Below, one piece after another: positions 9,621-17,386 of a DNA stretch of 64,000 bases (its first letter is position 1; every line of letters starts with the position of its first letter). The notes beneath the pieces were generated by a model. It was not told the DNA's origin, did no database searches, and worked only from the letters and a program-made list of their open reading frames with translations. A program made the position numbers and the translations under genes. Origin of the DNA: DATIJC01 sp035479015. Its GTDB lineage: Bacteria > Patescibacteriota > Microgenomatia > UBA1400 > UBA12028. The stretch covers positions 20,189 to 84,188 of the forward strand of contig DATIJC010000020.1 of assembly GCA_035479015.1 (NCBI GenBank). The letters are read 5' to 3'.

Positions 9621-9643
9621 TTCATCCCACGAAGGTGGGGACC
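9621..9643. repeat. Short palindromic element between lemA and the divergent gene
   Basis: CCCAC-GAAG-GTGGG hairpin, resembling the core of the palindromic repeats found elsewhere in the window but shorter. It lies between the divergent promoters of lemA and the gene at 9664. Confidence 0.5.
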
Positions 9644-9651
9644 CTTAGGTG

Positions 9652-9657
9652 TATAGT
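9652..9657 (+). promoter_or_regulatory. -10 box of leaderless gene 9664
   Basis: TATAGT followed by exactly six bases (CATCAA) and then ATG, so transcription is expected to begin at or next to the start codon. Confidence 0.6.
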
Positions 9658-9663
9658 CATCAA

Positions 9664-9927
9664 ATGTCGACCGAAACTGAATCTGTCATCGTGCATATTT
9701 CTTTAGAGCAAGCAGGGATTACTTTTGATAAATTATTTAAATCAAAACTGGGGAGAGAGTTTAACGGTAGTGAAGATGATATTATGGCCGTGGTTCCAAT
9801 GATTTTGCTTGAGTTAAGTTCGCCATATTCAAGTAACCCATTTTACTTACGCATTATCGGTGATAAAGCTGAGGTGCAGATATTGCACGTCTTGCCTGCG
9901 GGAGGAGACTCGAATGAATGGGATTGA
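9664..9927 (+). CDS. Hypothetical protein, 87 aa
   Basis: No family recognised. A small acidic protein with alternating strands and helices (VIVHISLEQAGITFDKLFKSKLG, then YLRIIGDKAEVQILHVL). The ATG at 9664 is preferred over a GTG fifteen bases upstream because TATAGT stands exactly six bases before it, the spacing used repeatedly in this genome. No Shine-Dalgarno. Divergent from lemA. A second small gene follows 46 nt downstream on the same strand. Confidence 0.65.
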   Translation: MSTETESVIVHISLEQAGITFDKLFKSKLGREFNGSEDDIMAVVPMILLELSSPYSSNPFYLRIIGDKAEVQILHVLPAGGDSNEWD

Positions 9928-9973
9928 CCGACTCATATTGAGACAGGGTATAAGTATATAAATAGAAAGAAAT

Positions 9974-10213
9974 ATGCCGACAGAGCTAATTGGAGAAAAT
10001 AAAAGTGTTTCATTGCGGGATTTGCACGCCATCAAAATACCAAGCAAGAAAGAGATCGAGTTTGACAATGCCTGGTACAAGAGAATTACGGCCAAACTTC
10101 AAGAATATTTTGCAGAGCAATTACAGGATGGAGGGCATGTCTCAAGTTGGGCTTTGAATCGAACCGAAGGGACACTAAGCGTCATCCTCGCCAGACCTAA
10201 GTCAAGAAAATAA
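9974..10213 (+). CDS. Hypothetical protein, 79 aa
   Basis: No family recognised. A short basic protein with a central helix-rich part (EFDNAWYKRITAKLQEYFAEQL) and a C-terminal strand pair (LSVILARPKSRK). Upstream lie TTGACC (9924-9929) and TATAAG (9949-9954), spaced 19 nt, as a possible promoter, and a weak purine-rich tract (AGAAAGAAAT) directly before the ATG. It converges with the gene ending at 10347. Confidence 0.6.
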   Translation: MPTELIGENKSVSLRDLHAIKIPSKKEIEFDNAWYKRITAKLQEYFAEQLQDGGHVSSWALNRTEGTLSVILARPKSRK

Positions 10214-10346
10214 GGCGGGCGCACCCAGTATCGAACTCTTCGAACACTTATTCCTGGGCTACCGGGAAATATAATCCCCCCTCTCACTGTAAGGGGCAGG
10301 GCGAAATTTTCGCAACACTCCGTGGTGATAAACCCGAAGGATAAAC
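10214..10346. other. Non-coding interval with hairpins between convergent genes
   Basis: 133 bases with several potential stems: GCGAAA/TTTCGC, CCCCT/AGGGG, a CCCAG...CTGGG pair, and a direct repeat GATAAACC CGAAG GATAAACC. One side contains tRNA T-loop-like GTTCGA, but no acceptor stem or cloverleaf could be completed. It may be a double terminator or an unrecognised small RNA. Confidence 0.35.
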
Positions 10347-10760
10347 CTATTTTCGTTTGAATAAAGATTGGGCTCTATGGTATAGCCAGACCCAGGGATA
10401 TTGTTCTGCCTTTAGACGATTTAATTCTGCAACCGCATCTTGAATTTCTTCGTTGCTTAAAGGTCTTAATGATTTATTTATTTCTTCATCTGTACTTCCG
10501 GCTTCCCTCATTTTTTGACGCACCTTGCTAGTCTCTTTTTTGTTAATTTCCAGTGCTTTTTGTAAATCTCGGTCGCCTTCCAAGTACGTCTGATACAGTT
10601 TGTTGATCTCTGCCGCTGAAACATCTTCTGTCAAGAGTTTAGCTGACAGCTCCTCTTTACCATGTTTCAAGAAATACTTGGACACGACAACTCGTTTGTC
10701 TTCAAGCGAAATTGTAGAAATTGAAGGATCACCGCCTGGCTCATTTATTAACCCGCTCAT
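10347..10760 (-). CDS. Hypothetical protein, 137 aa
   Basis: No family recognised. Charged, mainly helical, with heptad-like stretches (YLEGDRDLQKALEINKKETSKVRQKM) and an aromatic C-terminal patch (YPWVWLYHRAQSLFKRK). No signal peptide. The start is supported by TACAAT exactly six bases before the ATG (10767-10772) with no Shine-Dalgarno, so the message is probably leaderless. tRNA-Asp lies just upstream on the same strand. Confidence 0.68.
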   Translation of the reverse strand: MSGLINEPGGDPSISTISLEDKRVVVSKYFLKHGKEELSAKLLTEDVSAAEINKLYQTYLEGDRDLQKALEINKKETSKVRQKMREAGSTDEEINKSLRPLSNEEIQDAVAELNRLKAEQYPWVWLYHRAQSLFKRK

Positions 10761-10766
10761 TGCTAC

Positions 10767-10772
10767 ATTGTA
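10767..10772 (-). promoter_or_regulatory. -10 box of leaderless gene 10760
   Basis: TACAAT on the minus strand, then GTAGCA and ATG: the six-base spacing shared with other genes here. Confidence 0.65.
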
Positions 10773-10804
10773 CAGAATAATAGAAAATTTTCACTATTTA
10801 TTGC

Positions 10805-10878
10805 GCTCCGGATCGGATTCGAACCGACGGTCTTCTCCGTGACAGGGAGACGTGTTAGGCCAGCTACACCACCGGAGC
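10805..10878 (-). tRNA. tRNA-Asp (GTC)
   Basis: Minus-strand cloverleaf: acceptor GCTCCGG/CCGGAGC, D-arm with GTAGCTGG, anticodon stem TCTCC/GGAGA around loop CTGTCAC (anticodon GTC), and T-arm with GGTTCGAATCC. The 3' CCA is not encoded. Confidence 0.97.
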
Positions 10879-10923
10879 TCAAGATATATATTCTATCATG
10901 TGAAAATAGTATTTTCGGGCATT

Positions 10924-10949
10924 AAAAACCCGCTCCTTGCGGAAGCGGG
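10924..10949 (-). terminator. Rho-independent terminator of gene 10968
   Basis: On the minus strand CCCGCTTCC-GCAA-GGAGCGGG is followed by TTTTT. It lies just past the stop of the 141-aa orphan gene. Confidence 0.85.
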
Positions 10950-10967
10950 CTTTCAAAAAACAAATGA

Positions 10968-11393
10968 TCAGCCCCACGGTCCACTCTGCGGATTGCCGAG
11001 TGTGTGATTGACCATTTCCTGGCCCGTAATCAGAACCCCCTCGCCGGGACGTGTTTTCCATGGTCCCGAAAGGATCGGTCCGAATACGGAGACGCCGAAC
11101 TTCCATCCGCTGCCGATTTTCTTCGGCACTTCCATCAAGACTGCACTGACACCAAACCTGTTGGCATGGGTCTTTGCAAGCGCCAAAGGCTTCAGGTATC
11201 CGCCTTTCCACATCTCAGCCCCGATAGTTTCACCGGGTTGAGAGTTGAAAACCAAAACCAATACCCTACTTCGCCACAGCGTCAGATTGACGAAGAGTAC
11301 CTTGCGGTACTCTTTTGGTGCCGGGATCAGCACCAAATTGGCGTAATGAACCTCTGGCTCAGTGTCTTTCACGTTCTTCTGTTGGCTACTCAT
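10968..11393 (-). CDS. Orphan protein, 141 aa, in a self-contained strongly expressed unit
   Basis: No family recognised. The protein has a hydrophobic strand-rich core (VLFVNLTLWRSRVLVLVF) and many Gly/Pro turns in its C-terminal half; no signal peptide, no cysteine. Its expression signals are the best in the window: a near-consensus promoter (TTGACT-17-TATAAT), a leader of about 57 nt, a perfect AAGGAGG five bases before the ATG, and a strong intrinsic terminator. Its base composition is visibly more GC-rich than its neighbours. This combination suggests either a highly expressed lineage-specific protein or a transferred cassette. Function unknown. Confidence 0.75.
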   Translation of the reverse strand: MSSQQKNVKDTEPEVHYANLVLIPAPKEYRKVLFVNLTLWRSRVLVLVFNSQPGETIGAEMWKGGYLKPLALAKTHANRFGVSAVLMEVPKKIGSGWKFGVSVFGPILSGPWKTRPGEGVLITGQEMVNHTLGNPQSGPWG

Positions 11394-11457
11394 CGTAGCC
11401 TCCTTTTTCTAGAGGACCCGCCGCGTGGAGCGGTGAGCCCTACGTAGCGAGGCGATT

Positions 11458-11486
11458 ATTATAAGCCTATAACTATATAAAGTCAA
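11458..11486 (-). promoter_or_regulatory. Consensus promoter of gene 10968
   Basis: Minus strand TTGACT (11481-11486), 17-base spacer, TATAAT (11458-11463). Predicted start near 11450. Confidence 0.8.
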
Positions 11487-11516
11487 AACACCACATTTGG
11501 TATACTATCGCCGAAT

Positions 11517-11816
11517 ATGACAAATAATAGAAAAGAGACCTCCAGAGTTGTAGCTAAAATTCTGCCAATTAATCCACTCGATCAGGATGCCGCCAAAGAT
11601 CTGCATATGAAACCAGATCCAAAGGGTCTGCGTCTGAGATGGTCACAACCGCTGCATAAACCACTTTTCGTTGAGCGATTTGACCCTGATGTTGAGGATG
11701 ACTCACTAAGGGTAAAAGTCGGTGTCAGTGAGAAAGTTCAAGACTATATTGCCACCTTTGGTAAAGAATCAAACACAGCACACGCAATGCTGGTTCGCTT
11801 ACGCAGACGCACATAA
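11517..11816 (+). CDS. Hypothetical protein, 99 aa
   Basis: No family recognised. A small basic protein with a Pro-rich N-terminal half (ILPINPLDQDAAKDLHMKPDPKG) and a helical, Arg-rich end (MLVRLRRRT). TATACT (11501-11506) lies ten bases before the ATG with no Shine-Dalgarno, so the leader would be a few bases at most. Divergent from the strong promoter of gene 10968. Coding status rests on the promoter, the frame and the absence of a competing frame. Confidence 0.6.
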   Translation: MTNNRKETSRVVAKILPINPLDQDAAKDLHMKPDPKGLRLRWSQPLHKPLFVERFDPDVEDDSLRVKVGVSEKVQDYIATFGKESNTAHAMLVRLRRRT

Positions 11817-11851
11817 TTCAGATAACATTCGTCTTTCATTCAAACTCCCCC

Positions 11852-11880
11852 TTGACTCTTTCTGTATTTATTCGTAGTGT
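11852..11880 (+). promoter_or_regulatory. Promoter of the LysM protein gene
   Basis: TTGACT (11852-11857), 17-base spacer, TAGTGT (11875-11880). The leader of about 38 nt carries AGAGG before the ATG. Confidence 0.6.
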
Positions 11881-11924
11881 GTGTATCAACATTCGGGTCC
11901 TAGAGTATATAGAAAGAGGATACT

Positions 11925-12518
11925 ATGCCAAAAAAACAGCCTAGCTTCACTGAAAAACTGCAGCAATATGAAACGGAGATCAGTAGTCTTCTTGGAATGC
12001 TTGTCGTCCTCGTCCTCGCGGGCGCCATTTTCTTTTTCATCAAGCGTTCAGTCCCTACCCCTCAGGTATCACCCAATGATCAAGCCAGTCAAATTGAAGA
12101 TCTTATGAAGCAACAGCAAGCCGAATCCTCAAACACGTACACCGTCAAACGTGGACAAGGCCTTTCACAAGTAGCCAAAGAGGTGTACCACGATGGTAAG
12201 AAGTGGACGCTGATTGCCGAGGCGAACAATTTGAAAGCTCCGTATGTCTTGGAAGCTGGACAGAAGTTAAATGTGCCAGACGCGCCAGGAGCAACTGCTG
12301 CACCTACTTCTGAACCCGAGAAAGGAGAGGAAACAGAGCCCGTTGGAAAATCTGATACCACCACATATACCGTGCAAAAGAATGATAACCTGTGGGAAAT
12401 CGCTGTCGCGCAATATAAAGATGGGTACAAGTGGACAAAGATCTATGCAGCCAACAAGAACTTGATCGGCAAGAACCCTGGGATTATCAACGCAGGACAG
12501 GTACTAACGCTCCCATAA
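11925..12518 (+). CDS. Membrane-anchored protein with two LysM domains
   Basis: Probably a cell-wall-binding anchor. A single membrane span (about residues 21-44) is followed by a Pro/Gln-rich linker and two LysM modules: ~67-117 (TYTVKRGQGLSQVAKEVY ... LEAGQKLNVP) and ~145-197 (TYTVQKNDNLWEIAVAQY ... INAGQVLTLP). LysM domains bind GlcNAc-containing polymers such as peptidoglycan. There is no catalytic domain. A Shine-Dalgarno-like AGAGG precedes the ATG and a terminator hairpin follows, so it is a single-gene unit. Confidence 0.9.
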   Translation: MPKKQPSFTEKLQQYETEISSLLGMLVVLVLAGAIFFFIKRSVPTPQVSPNDQASQIEDLMKQQQAESSNTYTVKRGQGLSQVAKEVYHDGKKWTLIAEANNLKAPYVLEAGQKLNVPDAPGATAAPTSEPEKGEETEPVGKSDTTTYTVQKNDNLWEIAVAQYKDGYKWTKIYAANKNLIGKNPGIINAGQVLTLP

Positions 12519-12537
12519 TTATTAATTTTGAAATAAT

Positions 12538-12571
12538 CCAAGGGCATCTATATCAAAAGGTGCCCTTTTGG
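12538..12571 (+). terminator. Probable terminator after the LysM gene
   Basis: AAGGGCA (12540-12546) pairs with TGCCCTT (12561-12567), followed by a short T-run. The TATAGT box of the next gene begins immediately after. Confidence 0.6.
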
Positions 12572-12586
12572 TATAGTAATTAAATT

Positions 12587-12853
12587 ATGGCAAATGAAAC
12601 ATTAAATATCATTGATGCTGCAAAACAAGCGAGAGATGATAAGAAATTAACACCTGAGGGCTTCCTGACAATCTTACAAGCTGTTCAACAAAGAAGTGAA
12701 GATGTACTCTCTCAAACCGAATCTAGTTACCCGGATACCGCAAACTCATACGAAGCTCTAGCGCTACTCGAAATAATAATTGATCTAGAAACGTATGCTG
12801 GAGTACCAAATAACTTCTACATGCATAAGGTAGCATTGCCTCATGATTTATAA
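12587..12853 (+). CDS. Hypothetical protein, 88 aa
   Basis: No family recognised. A small acidic helical protein (NIIDAAKQARDDKKLTPEGFL, then SYEALALLEIIIDLETYAG). TATAGT (12572-12577) lies nine bases before the ATG and there is no Shine-Dalgarno, so it probably has an almost absent leader. tRNA-Gly follows 23 bases downstream. Confidence 0.6.
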   Translation: MANETLNIIDAAKQARDDKKLTPEGFLTILQAVQQRSEDVLSQTESSYPDTANSYEALALLEIIIDLETYAGVPNNFYMHKVALPHDL

Positions 12854-12876
12854 GTTCTGGTAGAATATCCACAATA

Positions 12877-12947
12877 GCGGGATTAGTTTACCGGTAAAAT
12901 ATCTCCTTCCCAAGGAGAAGTAAGGGGTTCAATTCCCCTATCCCGCT
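12877..12947 (+). tRNA. tRNA-Gly (CCC)
   Basis: Acceptor GCGGGAT/ATCCCGC, short D-arm, anticodon stem TCTCC/GGAGA around TTCCCAA (anticodon CCC), T-arm GGGGTTCAATTCCCC. Discriminator T; CCA not encoded. Confidence 0.95.
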
Positions 12948-12982
12948 CTTGCCTTTCTTCTTCGGGTATAATGCATCCCAAT

Positions 12983-13924
12983 ATGGGACAAGAGCGGATA
13001 ATGCTTCGAAAAGCTTCTCGGTTATTAGGTCTTCGCGCAGATCGAGTTCTTGCAGCCGCCCAAGAAATTTCAGAGGAAGATCCCACAGTCACTATCGAAA
13101 TGATTGGAAACGGAACATATCTGCCGCACGCCCTGCTCGAACGAATTCGCAAACACTTGGGGTTACTAAATGAAGAGGAAGAGCGGGAACTACGCGATAC
13201 TGGGTACATGACAGTACAAGAAACAGCAGATTTTCTGGGAATACATCATGCGGTCGTTTGTGATTTTCTCAAGGTTGTGTGTCCAAATTGGAGGACCTCG
13301 CACCCGTATATTAGAAGTGGAAAAGCATGGATGAGCTTGCTTTCTACAGACACAGTCCAAAAAGTGACTAGATACCGCAAGCTTTCAGAAGAACGACAAG
13401 TACTTGGAAACTGGAGATGGCAAAAACGTCACCGAACCAATCACGTCAATGTGCGCGACATTGACCTAAACCCAGATTCTGATCCTACATTAAAAAAAGC
13501 CTTTGAAGGCAGTGTAAGCGACCTACGATACCATTTTAGATCTGGCACTTTACAGAGAATATCCGACTCGCTCCAAGTATACAAAGACAAGCAGAGAATC
13601 GCCCAGACCATACTTCAAAACTCAGATATTATCCCCTTGGAAGAAGCCGACATAGAAATGCTGTCTAACATTGTTGAATCGACCGCACTTTCCCGAGATC
13701 TCATTATCATCAGTCTTTTACCTGTTCTTGTCGATCGCGTAGAACGACGAAACATTGATGATACTAAGAGAAATATATTGATTGCGCAAGGCTACAAGTA
13801 TCTTCATGAAGAAATTTCAAATTTCACGGATTATGATATTCTCCAAGAAAATTTGGAACGATTTCTCCTGCTCTATATGTTCGACGTCACCAAAAATGTC
13901 TTTCAAAAATTGAATAACCTATGA
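12983..13924 (+). CDS. Putative DNA-binding protein with an excisionase/MerR-like helix-turn-helix
   Basis: Function unknown. About residues 70-95 (YMTVQETADFLGIHHAVVCDFLK) read like an excisionase-type winged helix-turn-helix. The N-terminal ~60 residues (RKASRLLGLRADRVLAAAQ) look like a second helical DNA-binding unit. The rest is helical with a hydrophobic segment near 245-255 that could be buried. ATG 12983 is preferred to one four codons upstream because TATAAT (12967-12972) would place the transcript start near it. The last four bases overlap the start of the next gene (ATGA), so the two are coupled. Confidence 0.65.
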   Translation: MGQERIMLRKASRLLGLRADRVLAAAQEISEEDPTVTIEMIGNGTYLPHALLERIRKHLGLLNEEEERELRDTGYMTVQETADFLGIHHAVVCDFLKVVCPNWRTSHPYIRSGKAWMSLLSTDTVQKVTRYRKLSEERQVLGNWRWQKRHRTNHVNVRDIDLNPDSDPTLKKAFEGSVSDLRYHFRSGTLQRISDSLQVYKDKQRIAQTILQNSDIIPLEEADIEMLSNIVESTALSRDLIIISLLPVLVDRVERRNIDDTKRNILIAQGYKYLHEEISNFTDYDILQENLERFLLLYMFDVTKNVFQKLNNL

Positions 13925-14373
13925 CGGATCTCCAATCTACCCTCATTTTTGTCTATGGTCTCGCAAATTTCATACTTTTTATACGTGGATTTCACGAAAC
14001 CAAAAATAAGAAAAATGCGTATGGCTTGACACCTTGGTTACTGCCGGTGGGAATGTTCGCCTGGGCAGATTCAATATCAATTGGTATATTCTGGACACTG
14101 ACTTCATTCATCGCACTATTTCGTGATGATTGGATATTATTTCTACTTATAGTTTCCCTATTTTGGGCTGTGCGCGCTTTTGGAGAGATGACTTATTGGT
14201 TTCACCAGCAGTTTTCATCAAAGAACCTCAATCCCATCGAGAAAATTCCTTGGCATAGCATTTTTCATGACGATTCGGTGTGGTTTTTTGTACAAACTAT
14301 TTGGCAATGCATTTTGGTGACGACGCTCATTACTTCTGTGTACCTAGCACATCTTTGGTTACGCGGTAAATGA
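13921..14373 (+). CDS. Small integral membrane protein, 150 aa
   Basis: No family recognised. About four membrane segments: ~5-22, ~37-64, ~70-90 and ~120-145. Translation is coupled to the upstream HTH-like protein by an ATGA overlap, which suggests a regulator/membrane-protein pair such as a sensor and its partner, though nothing shows what it senses. The 3' end overlaps the convergent gene by 44 bases. Confidence 0.7.
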   Translation: MTDLQSTLIFVYGLANFILFIRGFHETKNKKNAYGLTPWLLPVGMFAWADSISIGIFWTLTSFIALFRDDWILFLLIVSLFWAVRAFGEMTYWFHQQFSSKNLNPIEKIPWHSIFHDDSVWFFVQTIWQCILVTTLITSVYLAHLWLRGK

Positions 14374-15451
14374 CACCTGCCTTATCATCACTGATAAACA
14401 GATTATCATGGCTATCGTACTCAACATCTACAGGTCGGCCGATCACAGCGTTACCTGAGATAAATCCAGTAATGAAATCTTGTGATCCTGTGATTGAATT
14501 ACCCTTCACGGTCAGTTTCACGATCTTATAGCCATCAGGTACTGACCTATTCCAAGATCCGTGGTATGCGACTAGCAAATTGCCATCGGGATCAAATGTC
14601 AACCCAAGCGGGGCTGAATGTGCAGGAATTTTATAGACCGGTGGAATTGTATTTGCACACACACTCGAATCATGTGATGCTCCCTTTGTATCAAATACTT
14701 TGTCTCCATAACAATTGGGCCAGCCGTAATTACCTCCTTCACTGAATATATTAATTTCGTCCGGCGGAATATCATCTCCTAAGAAATCTCTACCCATCTC
14801 TGTTCCCCAAATTGCACCAGTTTTAGGGTTCTTAGTGATAAACACGCTATTTCGAAGACCTTTGGAAAAGATTTTTACACTCTTCCCATCCGTGCTCGTC
14901 TGCATAATTGCCGCCAATCGATCATCTTTTTCATTACACACATCGCAAGTAGAGCCTACTGAAACATAAAAATTTCCCTGGTCGTCAAAAACTAGTGAAC
15001 GCGTGAAATGCCTGCCGCCAGTAGGCAGAGACAGTACTTTGTTATCATAGATTGCGGTCAGATTTTGCTCGTCAAGCACATACCGGTTCACAGATGTCTC
15101 TTGCGCAACATATAAAAATCCGTCACGGATAGCTAGGCCATGGGGTCGCTTCAAGTTGGATAATAGTGTGTGCACTGAAAAATCAGAAAGATTTATCGCA
15201 TCCACTTTGCCACCATTCATCTCTGATACATAGAGAATGCCGCCATGCACTAGTAGATCGCGGGGAGTATTTAAATTTTCGACCACGGTTCGAACTGCGT
15301 ATCCGGTAGGGACTTTCAGAGTGGACACTTCCCTACCAAATAGTTTTGTGGGCACAGGAATTACAGGAGAAACAGCTACGTGCTGGTTTCTAGCCACCAC
15401 GCCTACACCCAGCAAGAAAAGAAGAATGACTAGAAGTGCTATCTTTTTCAC
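14330..15451 (-). CDS. Exported PQQ-type sugar dehydrogenase-like beta-propeller
   Basis: Six-bladed propeller of the soluble glucose/sorbosone dehydrogenase family. An N-terminal hydrophobic signal segment (residues ~3-21) is followed by repeated blades such as NLNTPRDLLVHGGILYVSEM and LKRPHGLAIRDGFLYVAQ. The family hallmark GLRNSVF...GTEMGRDFLGDDIPPDEIN...GGNYGWPNCYG is clear. Whether PQQ is bound is unknown; no PQQ genes are present here. The start is GTG, with TATTAT exactly six bases upstream (15458-15463), so it is probably leaderless. Likely extracytoplasmic. Confidence 0.85.
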   Translation of the reverse strand: MKKIALLVILLFLLGVGVVARNQHVAVSPVIPVPTKLFGREVSTLKVPTGYAVRTVVENLNTPRDLLVHGGILYVSEMNGGKVDAINLSDFSVHTLLSNLKRPHGLAIRDGFLYVAQETSVNRYVLDEQNLTAIYDNKVLSLPTGGRHFTRSLVFDDQGNFYVSVGSTCDVCNEKDDRLAAIMQTSTDGKSVKIFSKGLRNSVFITKNPKTGAIWGTEMGRDFLGDDIPPDEINIFSEGGNYGWPNCYGDKVFDTKGASHDSSVCANTIPPVYKIPAHSAPLGLTFDPDGNLLVAYHGSWNRSVPDGYKIVKLTVKGNSITGSQDFITGFISGNAVIGRPVDVEYDSHDNLFISDDKAGVIYRVTKDVLGTQK

Positions 15452-15457
15452 AATTCC

Positions 15458-15463
15458 ATAATA
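15458..15463 (-). promoter_or_regulatory. -10 box of leaderless GTG-start gene 15451
   Basis: TATTAT on the minus strand, six bases (GGAATT), then GTG. Confidence 0.55.
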
Positions 15464-15503
15464 GCTAATTTAGCAAAAGATTGCTAGAATTCCCTCTAGA
15501 AAA

Positions 15504-15574
15504 GCCCTTTTAGTTCAGTGGCAGAACAGCGGTATCGTAAACCGCGGACGTCAGTTCGATTCTGACAAAGGGCT
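15504..15574 (+). tRNA. tRNA-Thr (CGT)
   Basis: Acceptor GCCCTTT/AAAGGGC, D-arm with GTTCAGTGG, anticodon stem GCGGT/ACCGC around ATCGTAA (anticodon CGT), T-arm GTCAGTTCGATTCTGAC. CCA not encoded. Confidence 0.95.
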
Positions 15575-15594
15575 CACTCTGGCAAGCTGGGTGC

Positions 15595-15600
15595 TACAAT
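15595..15600 (+). promoter_or_regulatory. -10 box of leaderless gene 15607
   Basis: TACAAT, six bases (GATCTT), then ATG. Confidence 0.65.
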
Positions 15601-15606
15601 GATCTT

Positions 15607-16317
15607 ATGTCCTATTCCCGTCTTGAAACCCACGAACGAACCACGCTTATCCGCCAGATAGTATTTTTCTTAGGTGCCGGTGCCGGCTTGATCCTTGTGT
15701 TCATGCTGGTAGTCATGCCCTTATCCATCCAGATCCTTGCACGGATGCACGTGTCATCCAAAATTACAGTGGATAATCAAAGCTCTGTACCACCGAGTAA
15801 ACCTTTTTTGGAACAACCGTTTAATGCCACAAATAGTGCACAGATTAGTTTGCGAGGAGTAGCTCAGTCGGGCAGCAAGATCCTATTGTTCCAAAACAAT
15901 TCGCAGATTCAAGAGTCCACTGCATCTGATGACGGTTCATTTACATTTGACAACATAACGCTTGCGACAGATTCCAATGTATTCAATGCATATGCAGAAA
16001 ATGAAAAAGGCCTGCGCAGCACACCTTCAGAGAGTATAACTATTGCCTACATCACTAAGGCTCCCTCTCTTGCTATTGATTCGCCTGCAGACGGTACAGT
16101 AATCACAGCTAGCAAACAAAATCCGATAACTATTAAAGGCAAGACAGATCCTGGCAGTAAGATACTCATTCAAGATCAAGTCACCTTTGTATCTTCAGAT
16201 GGATCATTTTCGGGCCAAGTGCAATTAGTTCAGGGAGTAAATGCCATCGTTGTGAAAGCAATCAACGCCGCGACTTTGGAGACCGACCAGACACTAAACT
16301 TGCGCTATATCCCATAG
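15607..16317 (+). CDS. Membrane-anchored protein with two Ig-like domains
   Basis: A cytoplasmic N-terminal tail of ~18 residues, one membrane span (~19-44), then two bacterial Ig-like domains outside: ~60-150 (ISLRGVAQSGSKILLFQNN...) and ~152-236 (ITIKGKTDPGSKILIQDQ...). Both carry the G-x-A/T-x-PGS-K-I-L pattern of Glucodextranase_B/Big-type modules. Probably a surface adhesion or structural protein. TACAAT six bases before the ATG and no Shine-Dalgarno. Its last 56 bases overlap the convergent O-antigen-ligase-type gene. Confidence 0.78.
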   Translation: MSYSRLETHERTTLIRQIVFFLGAGAGLILVFMLVVMPLSIQILARMHVSSKITVDNQSSVPPSKPFLEQPFNATNSAQISLRGVAQSGSKILLFQNNSQIQESTASDDGSFTFDNITLATDSNVFNAYAENEKGLRSTPSESITIAYITKAPSLAIDSPADGTVITASKQNPITIKGKTDPGSKILIQDQVTFVSSDGSFSGQVQLVQGVNAIVVKAINAATLETDQTLNLRYIP

Positions 16318-17386
16318 TCAGTGAGAGAAACAATAGAACTGCTGGGTAAAAAAGCACATTACTAAAAAGAGAGCCAACTGCAAAAGTAGCCCCTATTAGC
16401 ATTGCGTCTTTACCCCAACGAGCGGTCTTTAGCTGAACCAGTAGTAAACCCACCCACAAGATCATTCCAATGATCCCAAGTGAAGAAAACAAAAATAAAA
16501 GCGAGTTATCAGGAGCACTGGCATGGTTTGGAACAATGATTCGCTGGTATGAGCTGACGGGTTTAACATCACGCAGTGAATACCAACCGTTACCCAAAAT
16601 TACAGTGGATAAATTTAAATTGGAAACAGACGCGCTCATGCTCTCCACCCGTGAGTTAATACTAGCAGTTCTCTCTAACCTTGCTCCCTCACTAGAGGGT
16701 CTGGGGAGCAGCAAAATTCCAATCATAAATGCTGCCAACAAACCTAGATAAATCTTTTGCCTGTAGATGATAAACAACCCTATCATCCCGACTGCGAACG
16801 CCACGTATCCGGCACGGGAATACGTAAGCAGAAGTGCGACGATACAAAGAGCCAAAGGGACTTTCAAATTCTTTTTTGTGATAATAATTCCGCCGACCAA
16901 GAGTGCTGCAAAGAAATTCGGATCAAAAATCGTACTGATAGCGCGGAAGTAATGATCATCCCAACCTAAGAATTTTAAAAGCCGTACGTCCGGCACAAAA
17001 ATGTATTGGAGGATTCCAATAATTGCCAAACCCATTATCCAAAAAACAATACTTTTCTTAATCTCATCACCTAAAATAATCTTTTGTTTCACGCTTTCTA
17101 CTAACAGCCACCCAAAATATACGTATATCCCAAAGCGCATCGTATATGCTGCTCCTGCTAGAGAGAAATGACCCATGATAACTGTCCACGCCAAGAATAC
17201 GATCAGTGCTGCAGGAGGAATCACTAATTTTTTAAATAAAACAAAATACACATCAAACAGTAAGATTAAAAAGTCTGCGAGTGTGAAGGCAATAGAGTTC
17301 GTGATTTGCACTCTACCCAGTTGGCCTAGGACAGACACTCCTATCAGGAGTAAAAATAACACCCGTACTACAGCGTTATGCTTCAT
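16262..17386 (-). CDS. O-antigen ligase/polymerase-like membrane protein
   Basis: Wzy/WaaL-type glycan polymerase or ligase. About ten membrane helices, with a large loop at ~230-290. The family signature is visible as LLTYSRAGYVAFAVG (~190-205), preceded by TIFDPNFFAALLVGG. 374 aa. Last gene of the glycan operon; its start overlaps the end of the GT2 gene by 11 bases. Which of polymerase or ligase it is cannot be told from sequence. Confidence 0.85.
   Translation of the reverse strand: MKHNAVVRVLFLLLIGVSVLGQLGRVQITNSIAFTLADFLILLFDVYFVLFKKLVIPPAALIVFLAWTVIMGHFSLAGAAYTMRFGIYVYFGWLLVESVKQKIILGDEIKKSIVFWIMGLAIIGILQYIFVPDVRLLKFLGWDDHYFRAISTIFDPNFFAALLVGGIIITKKNLKVPLALCIVALLLTYSRAGYVAFAVGMIGLFIIYRQKIYLGLLAAFMIGILLLPRPSSEGARLERTASINSRVESMSASVSNLNLSTVILGNGWYSLRDVKPVSSYQRIIVPNHASAPDNSLLFLFSSLGIIGMILWVGLLLVQLKTARWGKDAMLIGATFAVGSLFSNVLFYPAVLLFLSLTMGYSASLVSGRSPKSRR

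Noticed and set aside
10214..10300. Possible tRNA on the minus strand
   Set aside because: A GTTCGA T-loop-like element and a GC-rich 3' end exist, but no matching acceptor or anticodon stem could be built.
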